In this document: piece by piece, positions 7,391 through 15,579 of the stretch | Position numbering within the stretch: the first letter of the stretch is position 1 | How the letters are laid out: each line of letters begins with the position of its first letter | Assembly (NCBI GenBank): GCA_014655195.1 | Contig: BNBH01000042.1 | Span: 1 to 49,458, forward strand | Direction: 5' to 3' | DNA: 49,458 nucleotides | DNA from: Streptomyces cellulosae | GTDB lineage: Bacteria; Actinomycetota; Actinomycetes; Streptomycetales; Streptomycetaceae | Program-made: the position numbers and the translations under genes | Notes under the pieces: model-generated | What the model was told of the DNA's origin: nothing | The model's database searches: none | What the model saw: only the letters and a program-made list of their open reading frames with translations

Positions 7391-8644
7391 ATGACGGACG
7401 GTAAGCGGCGGCGCAGGGGTCTGGCGGCCGCGTCCGCTCTGCTCGGCGGAGTGCTGGTGCTCTCGGCGTGTTCCGGCGGGGACGACGACGCCGCGGGGTC
7501 CGACGGCAAGGACACCTCGCAGGCGCAGGTCGACGAGGCGGCGGCCAAGAAGTCCTCCGAGGCGCAGATCAAGATCACGCCGAAGGACGGCTCGACGAAC
7601 GCCTCCATCAACAACTCGGCCACGGTGACCGTCGAGAAGGGCGAGCTCACCGAGGTCACGATGACCACCGCCGACGGCACCGCCGTCGAGGGCCAGATAT
7701 CGGCCGACAAGAAGAGCTGGAAGCCCAGCGGCCAGCTCGAGCGCGCCACCACCTACAAGCTGTCGGCCTCCGCGAAGGACTCCGAGGGCCTCGTCGCCCA
7801 CGAGAACGCCTCCTTCACCACGGTCTCCCCGTCCAACAGCTTCATCGGCAACTTCACCCCGGACGACGGCACCACGGTCGGCGTCGGCATGCCCGTCTCG
7901 ATCAACTTCGACAAGGCCATCACCAACAAGGCCGCCGTGCAGAAGGGCATCGAGGTGTCCTCCAGCAGCGGCCAGGAGGTGGCCTGCCACTGGTTCAACG
8001 CCAACCGTATGGACTGCCGCCCCGAGCAGTACTGGCAGGAGGGCTCCACCGTCACCCTGAAGCTGGCGCTCGACGGGGTCGAGGGCGCCGAGGGCGTCTA
8101 CGGCGTCCAGCAGAAGACGGTCACCTTCAAGATCGGGCGCAACCAGGTCTCCTACGTCGACGCCAAGACCAAGCAGATGAAGGTCACGCAGAACGGCAAG
8201 ACGATCAAGACCATCCCGATCTCCGCCGGAGCGCCCGAGAACAAGACCTACGAGGGCCAGATGGTGATCTCCGAGAAGTTCAAGGAGACCCGGATGAACG
8301 GCGCCACGGTCGGCTTCACCGACGACGACGGCAAGGGCGAGTACGACATCAAGGACGTGCCCCACGCCATGCGTCTGAGCACCTCCGGCACCTTCATCCA
8401 CGGCAACTACTGGGGCGCGAAGTCCATCTTCGGCAGCGTCAACACCAGCCACGGCTGCGTGGGCCTCGCCGACGCCAAGGGCGCCAACGACCCGAGCACG
8501 CCGGGCGCCTGGTTCTACAACAACTCGATCGTCGGTGACGTGGTCGTCGTGCAGAACACGGGCGACAAGACCATCGCCCCCGACAACGGCCTCAACGGCT
8601 GGAACATGAGCTGGGAGCAGTGGAAGGCCGGTTCCGCGGTCTGA
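7391..8644 (+). CDS. L,D-transpeptidase lipoprotein (Ig-like domains plus YkuD domain)
   Basis: A cell-wall enzyme expected to make 3-3 peptidoglycan cross-links outside the membrane. It is 417 aa. The basic N-terminus RRRR precedes a hydrophobic stretch, then the lipobox LSAC with lipidated C27. Two Ig-like domains (about 58-145 and 150-248) precede the YkuD catalytic domain (about 252-390). The active site is H337 (FIHGNYW) and SHGC at 353-356 with nucleophile C356. This is the domain order of mycobacterial LdtMt2-type enzymes, which are targets of carbapenems. ATG 7391 is chosen because GGAGAAG stands 6 bases before it; ATG 7376 is also in frame. A tandem Ser/Ala/Asp-rich linker follows the lipobox. 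Possible SigE-type control is noted separately. Confidence 0.93.
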   Translation: MTDGKRRRRGLAAASALLGGVLVLSACSGGDDDAAGSDGKDTSQAQVDEAAAKKSSEAQIKITPKDGSTNASINNSATVTVEKGELTEVTMTTADGTAVEGQISADKKSWKPSGQLERATTYKLSASAKDSEGLVAHENASFTTVSPSNSFIGNFTPDDGTTVGVGMPVSINFDKAITNKAAVQKGIEVSSSSGQEVACHWFNANRMDCRPEQYWQEGSTVTLKLALDGVEGAEGVYGVQQKTVTFKIGRNQVSYVDAKTKQMKVTQNGKTIKTIPISAGAPENKTYEGQMVISEKFKETRMNGATVGFTDDDGKGEYDIKDVPHAMRLSTSGTFIHGNYWGAKSIFGSVNTSHGCVGLADAKGANDPSTPGAWFYNNSIVGDVVVVQNTGDKTIAPDNGLNGWNMSWEQWKAGSAV

Positions 8645-8945
8645 CGCCCCCTCCGTCACGACGGAAACCCCACCACACGGCCGATGCCCTCGTCCCCTCC
8701 CTCGGGAGCGGTGACGGGGGCATCGGCCGTTCGTCGTCCCTCCCGCCCCAACCGCGCGATTCTGTAACGGAGTTCCTGCGGGCACATCACAGTCACCCGG
8801 CGACTTCCCGACCACTTCCGAATCCCCTTGAGCCGCTTGATCACGTGTCGGCATACTCCGAGCACCGGGGGGTGCGCGCAGGCGTACGAGACCACCCCCG
8901 GCCGGGTGATGCTTTCGCCGCCCGGCGACTTCGCTAGGGGGAACC
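8645..8945. other. Intergenic region between L,D-transpeptidase and S8 protease
   Basis: About 300 bp. It begins with the terminator at 8677-8730. The remainder should hold the protease promoter, but I cannot identify one confidently. The last bases before 8946 are a purine-rich ribosome site (AGGGGGAA). Confidence 0.6.
8677..8730 (+). terminator. Terminator-like hairpin after L,D-transpeptidase gene
   Basis: 13-bp perfect stem (8677-8689 with 8718-8730) around a 28-nt loop, beginning 33 bases after the stop codon. Confidence 0.7.
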
Positions 8946-11900
8946 TTGCGCAGACAAGTCAAAAGAGCATGCGCGGCCACGATCGCGACGGCGACCGCCG
9001 TGGCGCTCGCGGCGGGCATGGCCGGCCCCGCGTCGGCCGACGGGGGGAACAGCACGGCCGCCGGCTCTTCCGCGAGCGCGGCGGCGCTGAAGGGGAAGCA
9101 CCGGGTCACCCTCATCACCGGTGACCGGGTCGCCCTGGACGCCAGGGGCCGCGTCGTGGGCGTGGAAGCGGCCAAGGGCCGGGAGCACATACCCGTCCAG
9201 ATCCGCCGCGCCGACGGTCACACGCTGGTCGTCCCGGCCGACGCCGCCCGCCTGGTCGCGACCGGCAAGCTGGATCAACGCCTGTTCGACGTCACCGAGT
9301 TGAACAAGACGGCGACCCGCACCGCGCACCGCAGCGGTCTGAAGGTCATCGTCGGCTACCGGGGCGCCGCCAAGACCGCCAAGGCCGACGTCCGCGACGC
9401 GGGCACCGTCCGCCGGGCGCTGACGTCCCTCAACGCGGACGCGGTGCAGACGCCGCACGAGGCCACCGCCGAGCTGTGGGACGCCGTCACCGACGGCGAC
9501 CGCACCGCCTCCGGAGTCGCCCGGGTCTGGCTGGACGGCGTCCGCAAGGCGTCCCTGGACACCTCCGTCGGGCAGATCGGCACCCCGAAGGCGTGGGAGG
9601 CCGGCTACGACGGCAAGGGCGTCAAGATCGCCGTCCTGGACACCGGCGTGGACGCCACCCACCCGGACCTCAAGGGCCAGGTGGCCGCGGCGAAGAACTT
9701 CACCTCCGCGCCCGGCACCAACGACGTCGTCGGCCACGGCACCCACGTCGCGTCCATCGCGGCCGGCACGGGCGCCCAGTCGAAGGGAAAGTACAAGGGC
9801 GTCGCGCCCGGCGCGAAGATCCTCAACGGCAAGGTCCTCGACGACTACGGCTTCGGCGACGACTCCGGCATCCTCGCCGGCATGGAGTGGGCGGCCGCGC
9901 AGGGCGCCGACATCGTCAACATGAGCCTCGGCGGCATGGACACCCCGGAGACCGACCCGCTGGAGGCGGCGGTCGACAAGCTGTCCGCCGAGAAGGGCAT
10001 CCTGTTCGCCATCGCGGCGGGCAACGAGGGCCCCCAGTCGATCGGTTCGCCCGGCAGCGCGGACTCCGCGCTCACCGTCGGCGCCGTCGACGACAAGGAC
10101 AAGCTCGCCGACTTCTCCTCCACCGGCCCGCGCCTCGGCGACGGCGCCGTCAAGCCGGACCTCACCGCCCCCGGCGTGGACATCACGGCCGCCTCGGCGA
10201 AGGGCAACGAGATCGCCAAGGAGGTCGGCGAGAAGCCGGCCGGCTACATGACCATCTCCGGCACCTCCATGGCCACCCCGCACGTCGCGGGCGCCGCCGC
10301 GCTGCTCAAGCAGCAGCACCCGGAGTGGAAGTACGCGGAGCTGAAGGGCGCGCTGACCGCCTCCACCAAGGACGGCAGGTACAACCCGTTCGAGCAGGGC
10401 TCGGGCCGCGTCCAGGTGGACAAGGCGATCGCGCAGAGCGTGATCGCGGAGCCGGTGTCGCTGAGCTTCGGCGTCCAGCAGTGGCCGCACGCCGACGACA
10501 AGCCGGTCACCAAGAAGCTCACCTACCGCAACCTCGGCGCCGAGGACGTCACGCTGAAGCTGACGTCGACCGCGACCGACCCGAAGGGCAAGGCCGCCCC
10601 GGCCGGCTTCTTCACCCTCGGCGCCTCCACCCTGACCGTCCCCGCCAACGGCACGGCCTCCGTGGACGTCACCGCCGACACCCGCCTCGGCGGCACGCTC
10701 GACGGCACGTACTCGGCGTACGTGGTCGCCACCGGCGCCGGACAGAGCGTGCGCACCGCGGCCGCGGTGGAGCGTGAGGTCGAGTCGTACACCGTCACGC
10801 TGAAGGTCCTCGACCGCTCCGGCAAGGCCACCGCCAACTACATGGCGGGCCTGACCGGCCTCTCCGGCCTGGGCAAGAACCGGTCGTACTCGCCGTACGA
10901 CGCCGACGGCACCGTCAGCGTGCGTCTGCCCAAGGGCGGTTACGTCCTGGACGCCAGCGTGCTCGCGGGCGCCGACCCGGAGACGTGGCAGGGCGCCGAC
11001 TGGCTCGCCCAGCCCAAGCTGGACGTCACCAGGAACACCACGGTGACGCTGGACGCCCGCAAGGCCAAGCCCGTCAAGGTCACCGTGCCGGGCAAGGGCG
11101 CCAAGCCGCAGTTCGCCTCGACCGACTACACCGTCGAGACGAACGACAGCGCGGTCTCCTACGGCTGGTGGCTGGACAGCTTCGACGGATTCCGCACCGC
11201 GCACCTCGGCCCGCAGATCACCAACGGCACGCTGAGCCAGCAGTGGGACGCCCACTTCAGCAACGGCGCCAAGGCGCAGTACAGCGCCGTCAGCGGCGGC
11301 AAGGTGAAGAAGCTCGCCACCGGCTACACCCGCGCCTTCAAGGCCAAGGAGTTCGCCACCGTCCAGGTCGGCATGGGCGCCTCGGCCAGCGGCAAGAAGG
11401 GCGCTGTCACCGCGTACGGCTGGCTGCCCGGCGGCTCGGGCGCGTCCGGCTTCTCGCAGGAGCAGAAGCTGCCCAGCACCCGCACGCTGTACCTGTCCAC
11501 GAGCTACGGCGTGACGTGGGACCTCGACTTCGAGCAGCTCGGCGGGGTCGACGAGGAGGGCTGGCCCGTCTACGACGCCGGCTACTCCATCGGCGTCGGC
11601 AAGGCCTACAAGGGCGGCAAGACCTACAAGGAGACCGTGAACACGGCCGTCTTCGGCCCGCGTCTCACCTCGTACTACGGCGTCTTCCGCGACGGCAACA
11701 GCATCTACGGCCTGATCCCGCTGTTCGCCGACGGCAAGGGCCACGCGGGCTCCTCGGTCTACTCCTCGGCCGTGACGACCCTCTACCGCAACGGCAAGAA
11801 GGCCGGCTCCAACAAGGACCCGCTGTTCGGCGAGGAGAGCTTCACCGTCCCGTCCGGTGACGCCGCGTACCGTCTGACCACCACCGTCCGGCGCAGCGCC

Positions 11901-12278
11901 AAGGTCGCCGCCGCGTCCACCCGCATCGACGGCAGCTGGACCTTCCGGTCCAAGAAGACGTCGGGCGAGAAGCAGCTGCCCGTCTCCTCGGCCCGGTTCG
12001 CCGCGGTCACGGGTCTCGACAGCAAGGTCGCGGCCGGCAAGAAGGCCGCCTTCCCGGTCGTCGTGGAGGGCGCCGCCCAGGGCAAGAACCTCAAGTCCCT
12101 CGCGGTGTACGTCTCCTACAACGGCGGCAAGACCTGGAAGAGGACCACGGTCACCAAGGGCAAGATCACCGTCAAGAACCCCGCCAAGGGGAAGGCGATC
12201 TCCCTGCGCGCCAAGATCACCGACAAGAAGGGCAACGCGTCCCTGATCACGGTCTACAACGCCTACTACGGCAAGTAG
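8946..12278 (+). CDS. Large secreted S8 (subtilisin-like) serine protease
   Basis: An extracellular protease of 1110 aa. A TTG start after AGGGGGAA gives a complete signal peptide (RRQVKR, then a hydrophobic stretch to PASA at about 31). A propeptide region covers about 45-205. The peptidase domain spans about 208-480 with the catalytic triad D232 (VLDTGVD), H264 (GHGTHVAS) and S441 (GTSMATPH), and oxyanion N360 (AAGNEGP). A long C-terminal region of roughly 600 residues is beta-rich, with Lys/Gly-rich repeats and a final immunoglobulin-like part (about 1020-1110), probably for substrate or surface binding. Substrate is unknown; scavenging of extracellular protein is likely. There is no wall-anchor motif, so it should be released. 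A strong hairpin follows at 12303-12336. Confidence 0.94.
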   Translation: MRRQVKRACAATIATATAVALAAGMAGPASADGGNSTAAGSSASAAALKGKHRVTLITGDRVALDARGRVVGVEAAKGREHIPVQIRRADGHTLVVPADAARLVATGKLDQRLFDVTELNKTATRTAHRSGLKVIVGYRGAAKTAKADVRDAGTVRRALTSLNADAVQTPHEATAELWDAVTDGDRTASGVARVWLDGVRKASLDTSVGQIGTPKAWEAGYDGKGVKIAVLDTGVDATHPDLKGQVAAAKNFTSAPGTNDVVGHGTHVASIAAGTGAQSKGKYKGVAPGAKILNGKVLDDYGFGDDSGILAGMEWAAAQGADIVNMSLGGMDTPETDPLEAAVDKLSAEKGILFAIAAGNEGPQSIGSPGSADSALTVGAVDDKDKLADFSSTGPRLGDGAVKPDLTAPGVDITAASAKGNEIAKEVGEKPAGYMTISGTSMATPHVAGAAALLKQQHPEWKYAELKGALTASTKDGRYNPFEQGSGRVQVDKAIAQSVIAEPVSLSFGVQQWPHADDKPVTKKLTYRNLGAEDVTLKLTSTATDPKGKAAPAGFFTLGASTLTVPANGTASVDVTADTRLGGTLDGTYSAYVVATGAGQSVRTAAAVEREVESYTVTLKVLDRSGKATANYMAGLTGLSGLGKNRSYSPYDADGTVSVRLPKGGYVLDASVLAGADPETWQGADWLAQPKLDVTRNTTVTLDARKAKPVKVTVPGKGAKPQFASTDYTVETNDSAVSYGWWLDSFDGFRTAHLGPQITNGTLSQQWDAHFSNGAKAQYSAVSGGKVKKLATGYTRAFKAKEFATVQVGMGASASGKKGAVTAYGWLPGGSGASGFSQEQKLPSTRTLYLSTSYGVTWDLDFEQLGGVDEEGWPVYDAGYSIGVGKAYKGGKTYKETVNTAVFGPRLTSYYGVFRDGNSIYGLIPLFADGKGHAGSSVYSSAVTTLYRNGKKAGSNKDPLFGEESFTVPSGDAAYRLTTTVRRSAKVAAASTRIDGSWTFRSKKTSGEKQLPVSSARFAAVTGLDSKVAAGKKAAFPVVVEGAAQGKNLKSLAVYVSYNGGKTWKRTTVTKGKITVKNPAKGKAISLRAKITDKKGNASLITVYNAYYGK

Positions 12279-12302
12279 TCCGGACGTCGGAGAAACCGGC
12301 GA

Positions 12303-12336
12303 CGGCCCGCCGGAGGCACCTGCCTCCGGCGGGCCG
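12303..12336. terminator. Bidirectional terminator hairpin
   Basis: 16-bp perfect stem (12303-12318 with 12321-12336) with only two unpaired bases. It separates the convergent protease and XRE regulator genes. Confidence 0.88.
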
Positions 12337-12357
12337 TTCCCGTCTCCGTCCCGCCGC

Positions 12358-13272
12358 TCAGGCGGCCGGCGCGCGCGGCCCGTCCGCCGGGGCGTCCACG
12401 TTCCAGCTGCCCAGCAGGCGCAGCGCCTCGGCCGACGGCGACCCGGCCTCCGCGAAGTACGTCAGCAGCGACTGCTCGGCCTCCCCGGCCGGGCGGAACG
12501 ACTCCCACAGCAGGGTCAGCTCACCGGCCAGCGGGTGCCGCAGCCGCTTCACGCCGTGGCTCTTCTCCTTGACGTCGTGCCGCGCCCACAGCGTGCGGAA
12601 CTCCTCGCTCTTCACGGACAGTTCGCCCACCAGCGCGGACAGCGCGGGGTCGTCCGGGTGCCGGCCCGCGTCCATGCGCAGATACGCGACCATGTCGCAG
12701 GCCTTCTGCTCCCACTCCACGAACAGCTCACGCTGCGCGGGGTCGAGGAACACCATGCGCGCCCAGTTGCGCTCCTGCGGCGGCAGCGCGCCCCAGTCAC
12801 CGAAGACCGCCGTCGCCATCCGGTTCCAGGCGAGGATCTCCGACCGCCGGCCCACCACGTACGCCGGGACCGTCTCCATCGCGTCCAGCAGCTGCCGCAG
12901 CGCCGGACGGGCCTGACGGCTGCGGGGCTCGGGGCGCTTACGGCGCCGGCCCGGCCGGGCGAGGTGCGTCAGATGCGCGTGCTCGGCGTCGCTCAGCCGC
13001 AGCGCGCGGGCGATCGCGTCGAGGACCTCCGCCGACACGTTGCGCCCGTTGCCCTGCTCCAGGCGCGTGTAGTACGCCACCGACACCCCGGCGAGCTGCG
13101 CCAGCTCCTCCCGGCGCAGACCGGGCACCCTGCGGTGGCGTCCCAGGTCCGGCAGTCCCACGTCCTGCGGCTTCAGTCGGGCCCGCCGCGTGCGCAGGAA
13201 CTCGCTCAGCTCGGCACGCGGGTCCAGGCCGCCGCCCGGGGGGCCGGCCGGGTCGTCCCTGTGCTCGTCCAT
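12358..13272 (-). CDS. XRE-family regulator with MmyB-like ligand domain
   Basis: A 304-aa DNA-binding regulator. The helix-turn-helix is at about residues 30-100 (LRREELAQLAGVSVAYYTRLEQG is typical). The C-terminal two-thirds resembles the MmyB-like PAS-type domain (VVGRRSEILAWNRMATAVFGDW and RMVFLDPAQRELF), which binds a hydrophobic ligand in related structures. The start at 13272 (MDEHRDD) is a choice. No clear ribosome site is visible, and a GTG nine codons upstream (13299) remains possible. It is transcribed divergently from the zinc alcohol dehydrogenase. Regulators of this family usually repress the adjacent oxidoreductase, and the shared promoter region carries repeat motifs that could be its operators. 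Confidence 0.88.
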   Translation of the reverse strand: MDEHRDDPAGPPGGGLDPRAELSEFLRTRRARLKPQDVGLPDLGRHRRVPGLRREELAQLAGVSVAYYTRLEQGNGRNVSAEVLDAIARALRLSDAEHAHLTHLARPGRRRKRPEPRSRQARPALRQLLDAMETVPAYVVGRRSEILAWNRMATAVFGDWGALPPQERNWARMVFLDPAQRELFVEWEQKACDMVAYLRMDAGRHPDDPALSALVGELSVKSEEFRTLWARHDVKEKSHGVKRLRHPLAGELTLLWESFRPAGEAEQSLLTYFAEAGSPSAEALRLLGSWNVDAPADGPRAPAA

Positions 13273-13290
13273 ATGTCCATGGTGCCCGTT

Positions 13291-13341
13291 CGTACGCACC
13301 TCGTGCCTGTCCCCGCCAGTGGTAGGCACAGCGTGCGTACG
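13291..13341. promoter_or_regulatory. Inverted 9-bp motif pair in the XRE/ADH divergent promoter
   Basis: CGTACGCAC (13291-13299) and its exact complement GTGCGTACG (13333-13341) are centred 42 bp apart, four helical turns. They are likely binding half-sites for the divergent XRE regulator (inference). Confidence 0.45.
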
Positions 13342-13423
13342 CAACCAGGAAGTCTGGGTACGCGCCGCCCGTTGTCGCAGGCTGGACAGCGTGCGCGTCC
13401 GGACGGGAGAAGTCCGGGCGCAC
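13328..13423. repeat. Two imperfect direct repeats in the XRE/ADH promoter
   Basis: ACAGCGTGCG begins at 13328 and 13386. Each copy is followed, 11-13 bases later, by GAAGTC(T/C)GGG(T/C). The repeats are about 37 bp long, are offset by 58 bp, and end just before the alcohol dehydrogenase ribosome site. Confidence 0.6.
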
Positions 13424-13450
13424 GATCCCCCTCAGGAGGAGAAACTTCGT

Positions 13451-14491
13451 ATGACCACTGTCGCCGCGTACGCCGCGCCCGCCGCCAAGGCACCGTTGGA
13501 GCGCACCACCGTCGAGCGGCGCGCCGTCCGCGAGCACGACGTGCTGATCGACATCAAGTTCGCCGGGATCTGCCACTCGGACATCCACCAGGTCCGTGAG
13601 GGCTGGGGCGAGGCGATCTTCCCGATGGTCCCCGGCCACGAGATAGCGGGCGTCGTGTCCGAGGTCGGCCCCGGCGTGACCCGGTTCAAGGTCGGCGACC
13701 GGGTGGGCGTCGGCTGCATGGTCGACTCCTGCCGCGAGTGCGAGATGTGCCGCGCGGGCAAGGAGCAGTACTGCCTCAACGGCCAGACCCCGACCTACAA
13801 CGGCGTCGGCCGGGACGGCGAGCCCACCTACGGCGGCTACTCCGAGAAGGTCGTCGTCGACGAGAACTTCGTCGTGCGCATCCCCGACGGGCTCGCCCTC
13901 GACGTCGCCGCGCCGCTGCTGTGCGCGGGCATCACCCTGTACTCCCCGCTGAAGCGCTTCGGCGCGGGCCCCGGCCGCAAGGTCGCGATCGTCGGCATGG
14001 GCGGCCTCGGCCACATGGGCGTGAAGATCGCCCATGCGATGGGCGCCGAGGTGACGGTGCTGTCGCAGTCCCTGCGCAAGAAGGACGACGGTCTGCGGCT
14101 CGGCGCCGACCACTACTACGCCACCAGCGACCCGAAGACCTTCCAGGAGCTGCGGGGCGCCTTCGACCTGATCGTGTCGACCGTGTCGGCGCCGCTGGAC
14201 TTCGGCGCGTACCTGTCGCTGCTCAAGCCCGAGGGCACGCTGGCGAACGTGGGCGCCCCCGAGGAGCCGGTGTCGCTGAATCTGTTCTCGCTGATCGGCG
14301 GCGGCCGGTCACTCGCCGGCTCGATGATCGGCGGCATCCCGGAGACCCAGGAGACGCTGGACTTCTGCGCCGAGCACGGCATCGGCGCGGAGATCGAGCT
14401 GATCGCCGCCTCCGAGATCAACGAGGCCTACGAGCGCGTCGAGAACAGCGACGTCCGCTACCGCTTCGTGATCGACACGGCGACGCTCTGA
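13451..14491 (+). CDS. Zinc-dependent alcohol dehydrogenase, NADP-type (YahK/cinnamyl-ADH-like)
   Basis: A 346-aa medium-chain dehydrogenase that probably reduces aldehydes to alcohols. Catalytic zinc ligands are C41 (GICHSD), H63-E64 (GHE) and C158 (LLCAG). Structural zinc cysteines are C94, C97, C100 and C108. The Rossmann glycine motif is VGMGGLG (181-187). After the second beta strand comes SQSLRKK, the Ser-x-Ser...Lys pattern of NADP(H)-preferring cinnamyl/aliphatic aldehyde reductases, so NADPH is the likely cofactor. AGGAGGAG stands well placed before ATG 13451. It is divergent from an XRE regulator that probably controls it. A 13-bp hairpin follows. Aldehyde detoxification is a reasonable role, but the substrate is unknown. 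Confidence 0.93.
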   Translation: MTTVAAYAAPAAKAPLERTTVERRAVREHDVLIDIKFAGICHSDIHQVREGWGEAIFPMVPGHEIAGVVSEVGPGVTRFKVGDRVGVGCMVDSCRECEMCRAGKEQYCLNGQTPTYNGVGRDGEPTYGGYSEKVVVDENFVVRIPDGLALDVAAPLLCAGITLYSPLKRFGAGPGRKVAIVGMGGLGHMGVKIAHAMGAEVTVLSQSLRKKDDGLRLGADHYYATSDPKTFQELRGAFDLIVSTVSAPLDFGAYLSLLKPEGTLANVGAPEEPVSLNLFSLIGGGRSLAGSMIGGIPETQETLDFCAEHGIGAEIELIAASEINEAYERVENSDVRYRFVIDTATL

Positions 14492-14503
14492 GCCTCCGTG
14501 CGC

Positions 14504-14535
14504 GGACCGTCGCGGCTGTGCGGCCGCGACGGTCC
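14504..14535 (+). terminator. Terminator hairpin after alcohol dehydrogenase
   Basis: 13-bp perfect stem, GGACCGTCGCGGC (14504-14516) with its complement at 14523-14535, loop TGTGCG, beginning 12 bases after the stop. Confidence 0.8.
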
Positions 14536-14539
14536 TGTG

Positions 14540-14567
14540 CCGGACGGACTACGACGCCGTCGTCCGG
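14540..14567 (+). promoter_or_regulatory. Hairpin directly upstream of the small-peptide ribosome site
   Basis: CCGGAC (14540-14545) pairs with GTCCGG (14562-14567), with further GAC/GTC pairing inside. Its end touches the GGAAGGAG ribosome site of the 43-aa gene, so folding could mask or expose that site (inference). Confidence 0.4.
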
Positions 14568-14580
14568 GAAGGAGTCACCG

Positions 14581-14712
14581 GTGACGACCAGCCCGCGGAC
14601 CGGCTCCGCCCCGATGGAGGAAGAGCACCCCGCGCCCAACCCTCCCGGCGCGGAGGACCTGGAGGAGGAGGGGCTGTCCCTGGACGCCCTGCCGTCCGCC
14701 TGGACCGCCTGA
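14581..14712 (+). CDS. Small acidic peptide of 43 aa, unknown
   Basis: GTG start with an excellent ribosome site (GGAAGGAG at 14567-14574, 6 bases upstream). The peptide has a Pro/Glu-rich body, an acidic cluster (EDLEEEG) and ends in GLSLDALPSAWTA. It has no Cys and no hydrophobic stretch, so it is not membrane-bound. An acidic, helix-prone leader with a short hydrophobic tail recalls RiPP precursors, but no modifying enzyme that I recognise is adjacent. An alternative is a regulatory or orphan peptide. It lies between the alcohol dehydrogenase terminator and a convergent gene, leaving only about 45 bp for its own promoter, so it may depend on readthrough. Its stop codon lies inside the first unit of the 21-bp repeat array. 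Confidence 0.5.
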   Translation: MTTSPRTGSAPMEEEHPAPNPPGAEDLEEEGLSLDALPSAWTA

Positions 14713-14805
14713 GCCCTCTCATGGACCGCCTGAGCCTTCGCACGGGCGGTCCGAGCCTCTTCATGGACCGCCTGAGCCTTGCACAAGCGGTCCCAGCCTT
14801 TTCAC
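14701..14805. repeat. 21-bp tandem array with alternating inverted cores, probable terminator
   Basis: Five units begin exactly at 14701, 14722, 14743, 14764 and 14785. Units 1, 2 and 4 carry GGACCGCC. Units 3 and 5 carry its complement GGCGGTCC (unit 5 partly), while the following AGCCT is kept in all. Unit 2 with 3 and unit 4 with 5 can form hairpins. The array joins the 3' ends of the small-peptide gene and the convergent 14802-15497 gene. Confidence 0.85.
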
Positions 14806-15497
14806 GCGTCCGTGTACTCCACGTACAACGGGCTCGCGACCAGCAGCCCCGGCAGCTTCGCGGCGGCGGGGAAGCCCGTGGTGACGCGGGCGTAGCCGCG
14901 CATCGTCGCCGCCGTCTCCGGGTGGGTCTGGGCGTCGACGCGGGCCATCAGGGCGTGCAGGGCGCCGACCAGGGAGGGGCGGCGGCCGTCCGGTCCGGCG
15001 TCGAGGTCGTCGGAGAGGGCGGCGAGCAGGGCGCCGGGCGCGCTGGCGTCGGAGCCGAGGAGATTCCGCACGAGCGTGCCGGACTGGCGGGTCTCGTCGG
15101 TGACGCGCGTCGGGGGAGCCGCGATCAGATGGTCGACGGAGCCGTGCAGCAGCAGCCGGACCGGGTGGTCCGGCTCCGGGGTGTCCGGGGTGTCCGCGAA
15201 GAACACCATCGTCGGGTCGGCGCCGTCCAGCACGAAGTAGTTGAGCGGCGCCTCGAAGGCGATCCACTGCCCCGGCCGCACGCCCGCCTCCGTGTACCAG
15301 CGCGCCGACTCCTCGACCCTGCGCACCACCCGCAGCAGATGCCTGCCCCACAGGTCGGACGCGGGGCCGGGCGACGGGTCCACCTCCACCCCGCCGAAGG
15401 GCGTGGAGACGCTGACCCGCTGCCGGGGCCACGCGGACCGCAGTCCGGGCAGAAACCGCGAGAGTTTCCGGTCGGACAGGTAGATGACTTCCCGCAC
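14802..15497 (-). CDS. Conserved hypothetical protein (REVIYLSDRKL family)
   Basis: A 231-aa soluble protein with no membrane span. It begins MREVIYLSDRKLSRF, a pattern I associate with a Streptomyces family named SAVMC3_10250; this assignment is from memory and weak. It has a Trp/Arg-rich middle (WGRHLLRVVRRVEESARWY), the segment WIAFEAPLNYFVLDGADPTMVFFAD, and HLIAAPPTRV. The function is unknown. Start GTG 15497 is preferred (GGAG 5 bases upstream). GTG 15515, in frame, is an alternative. It is followed on the same strand by nothing but the 21-bp array, and lies downstream of the IF2N-kinase gene (82-bp gap), so the two may be co-transcribed. Confidence 0.7.
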   Translation of the reverse strand: MREVIYLSDRKLSRFLPGLRSAWPRQRVSVSTPFGGVEVDPSPGPASDLWGRHLLRVVRRVEESARWYTEAGVRPGQWIAFEAPLNYFVLDGADPTMVFFADTPDTPEPDHPVRLLLHGSVDHLIAAPPTRVTDETRQSGTLVRNLLGSDASAPGALLAALSDDLDAGPDGRRPSLVGALHALMARVDAQTHPETAATMRGYARVTTGFPAAAKLPGLLVASPLYVEYTDA

Positions 15498-15579
15498 TCC
15501 TGCTCCGTTCTTCACACGTCCCCGTTCCTCACGCGACGCCGTTCTGCACGCGTCGCCGCTCGTCGTACGCCGCCGCTCG

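Noticed and set aside
8934..11744. A 936-codon minus-strand frame opposite the S8 protease
   Set aside because: Mirror frame of a gene with an intact catalytic triad; low-complexity Val/Gly/Arg composition.
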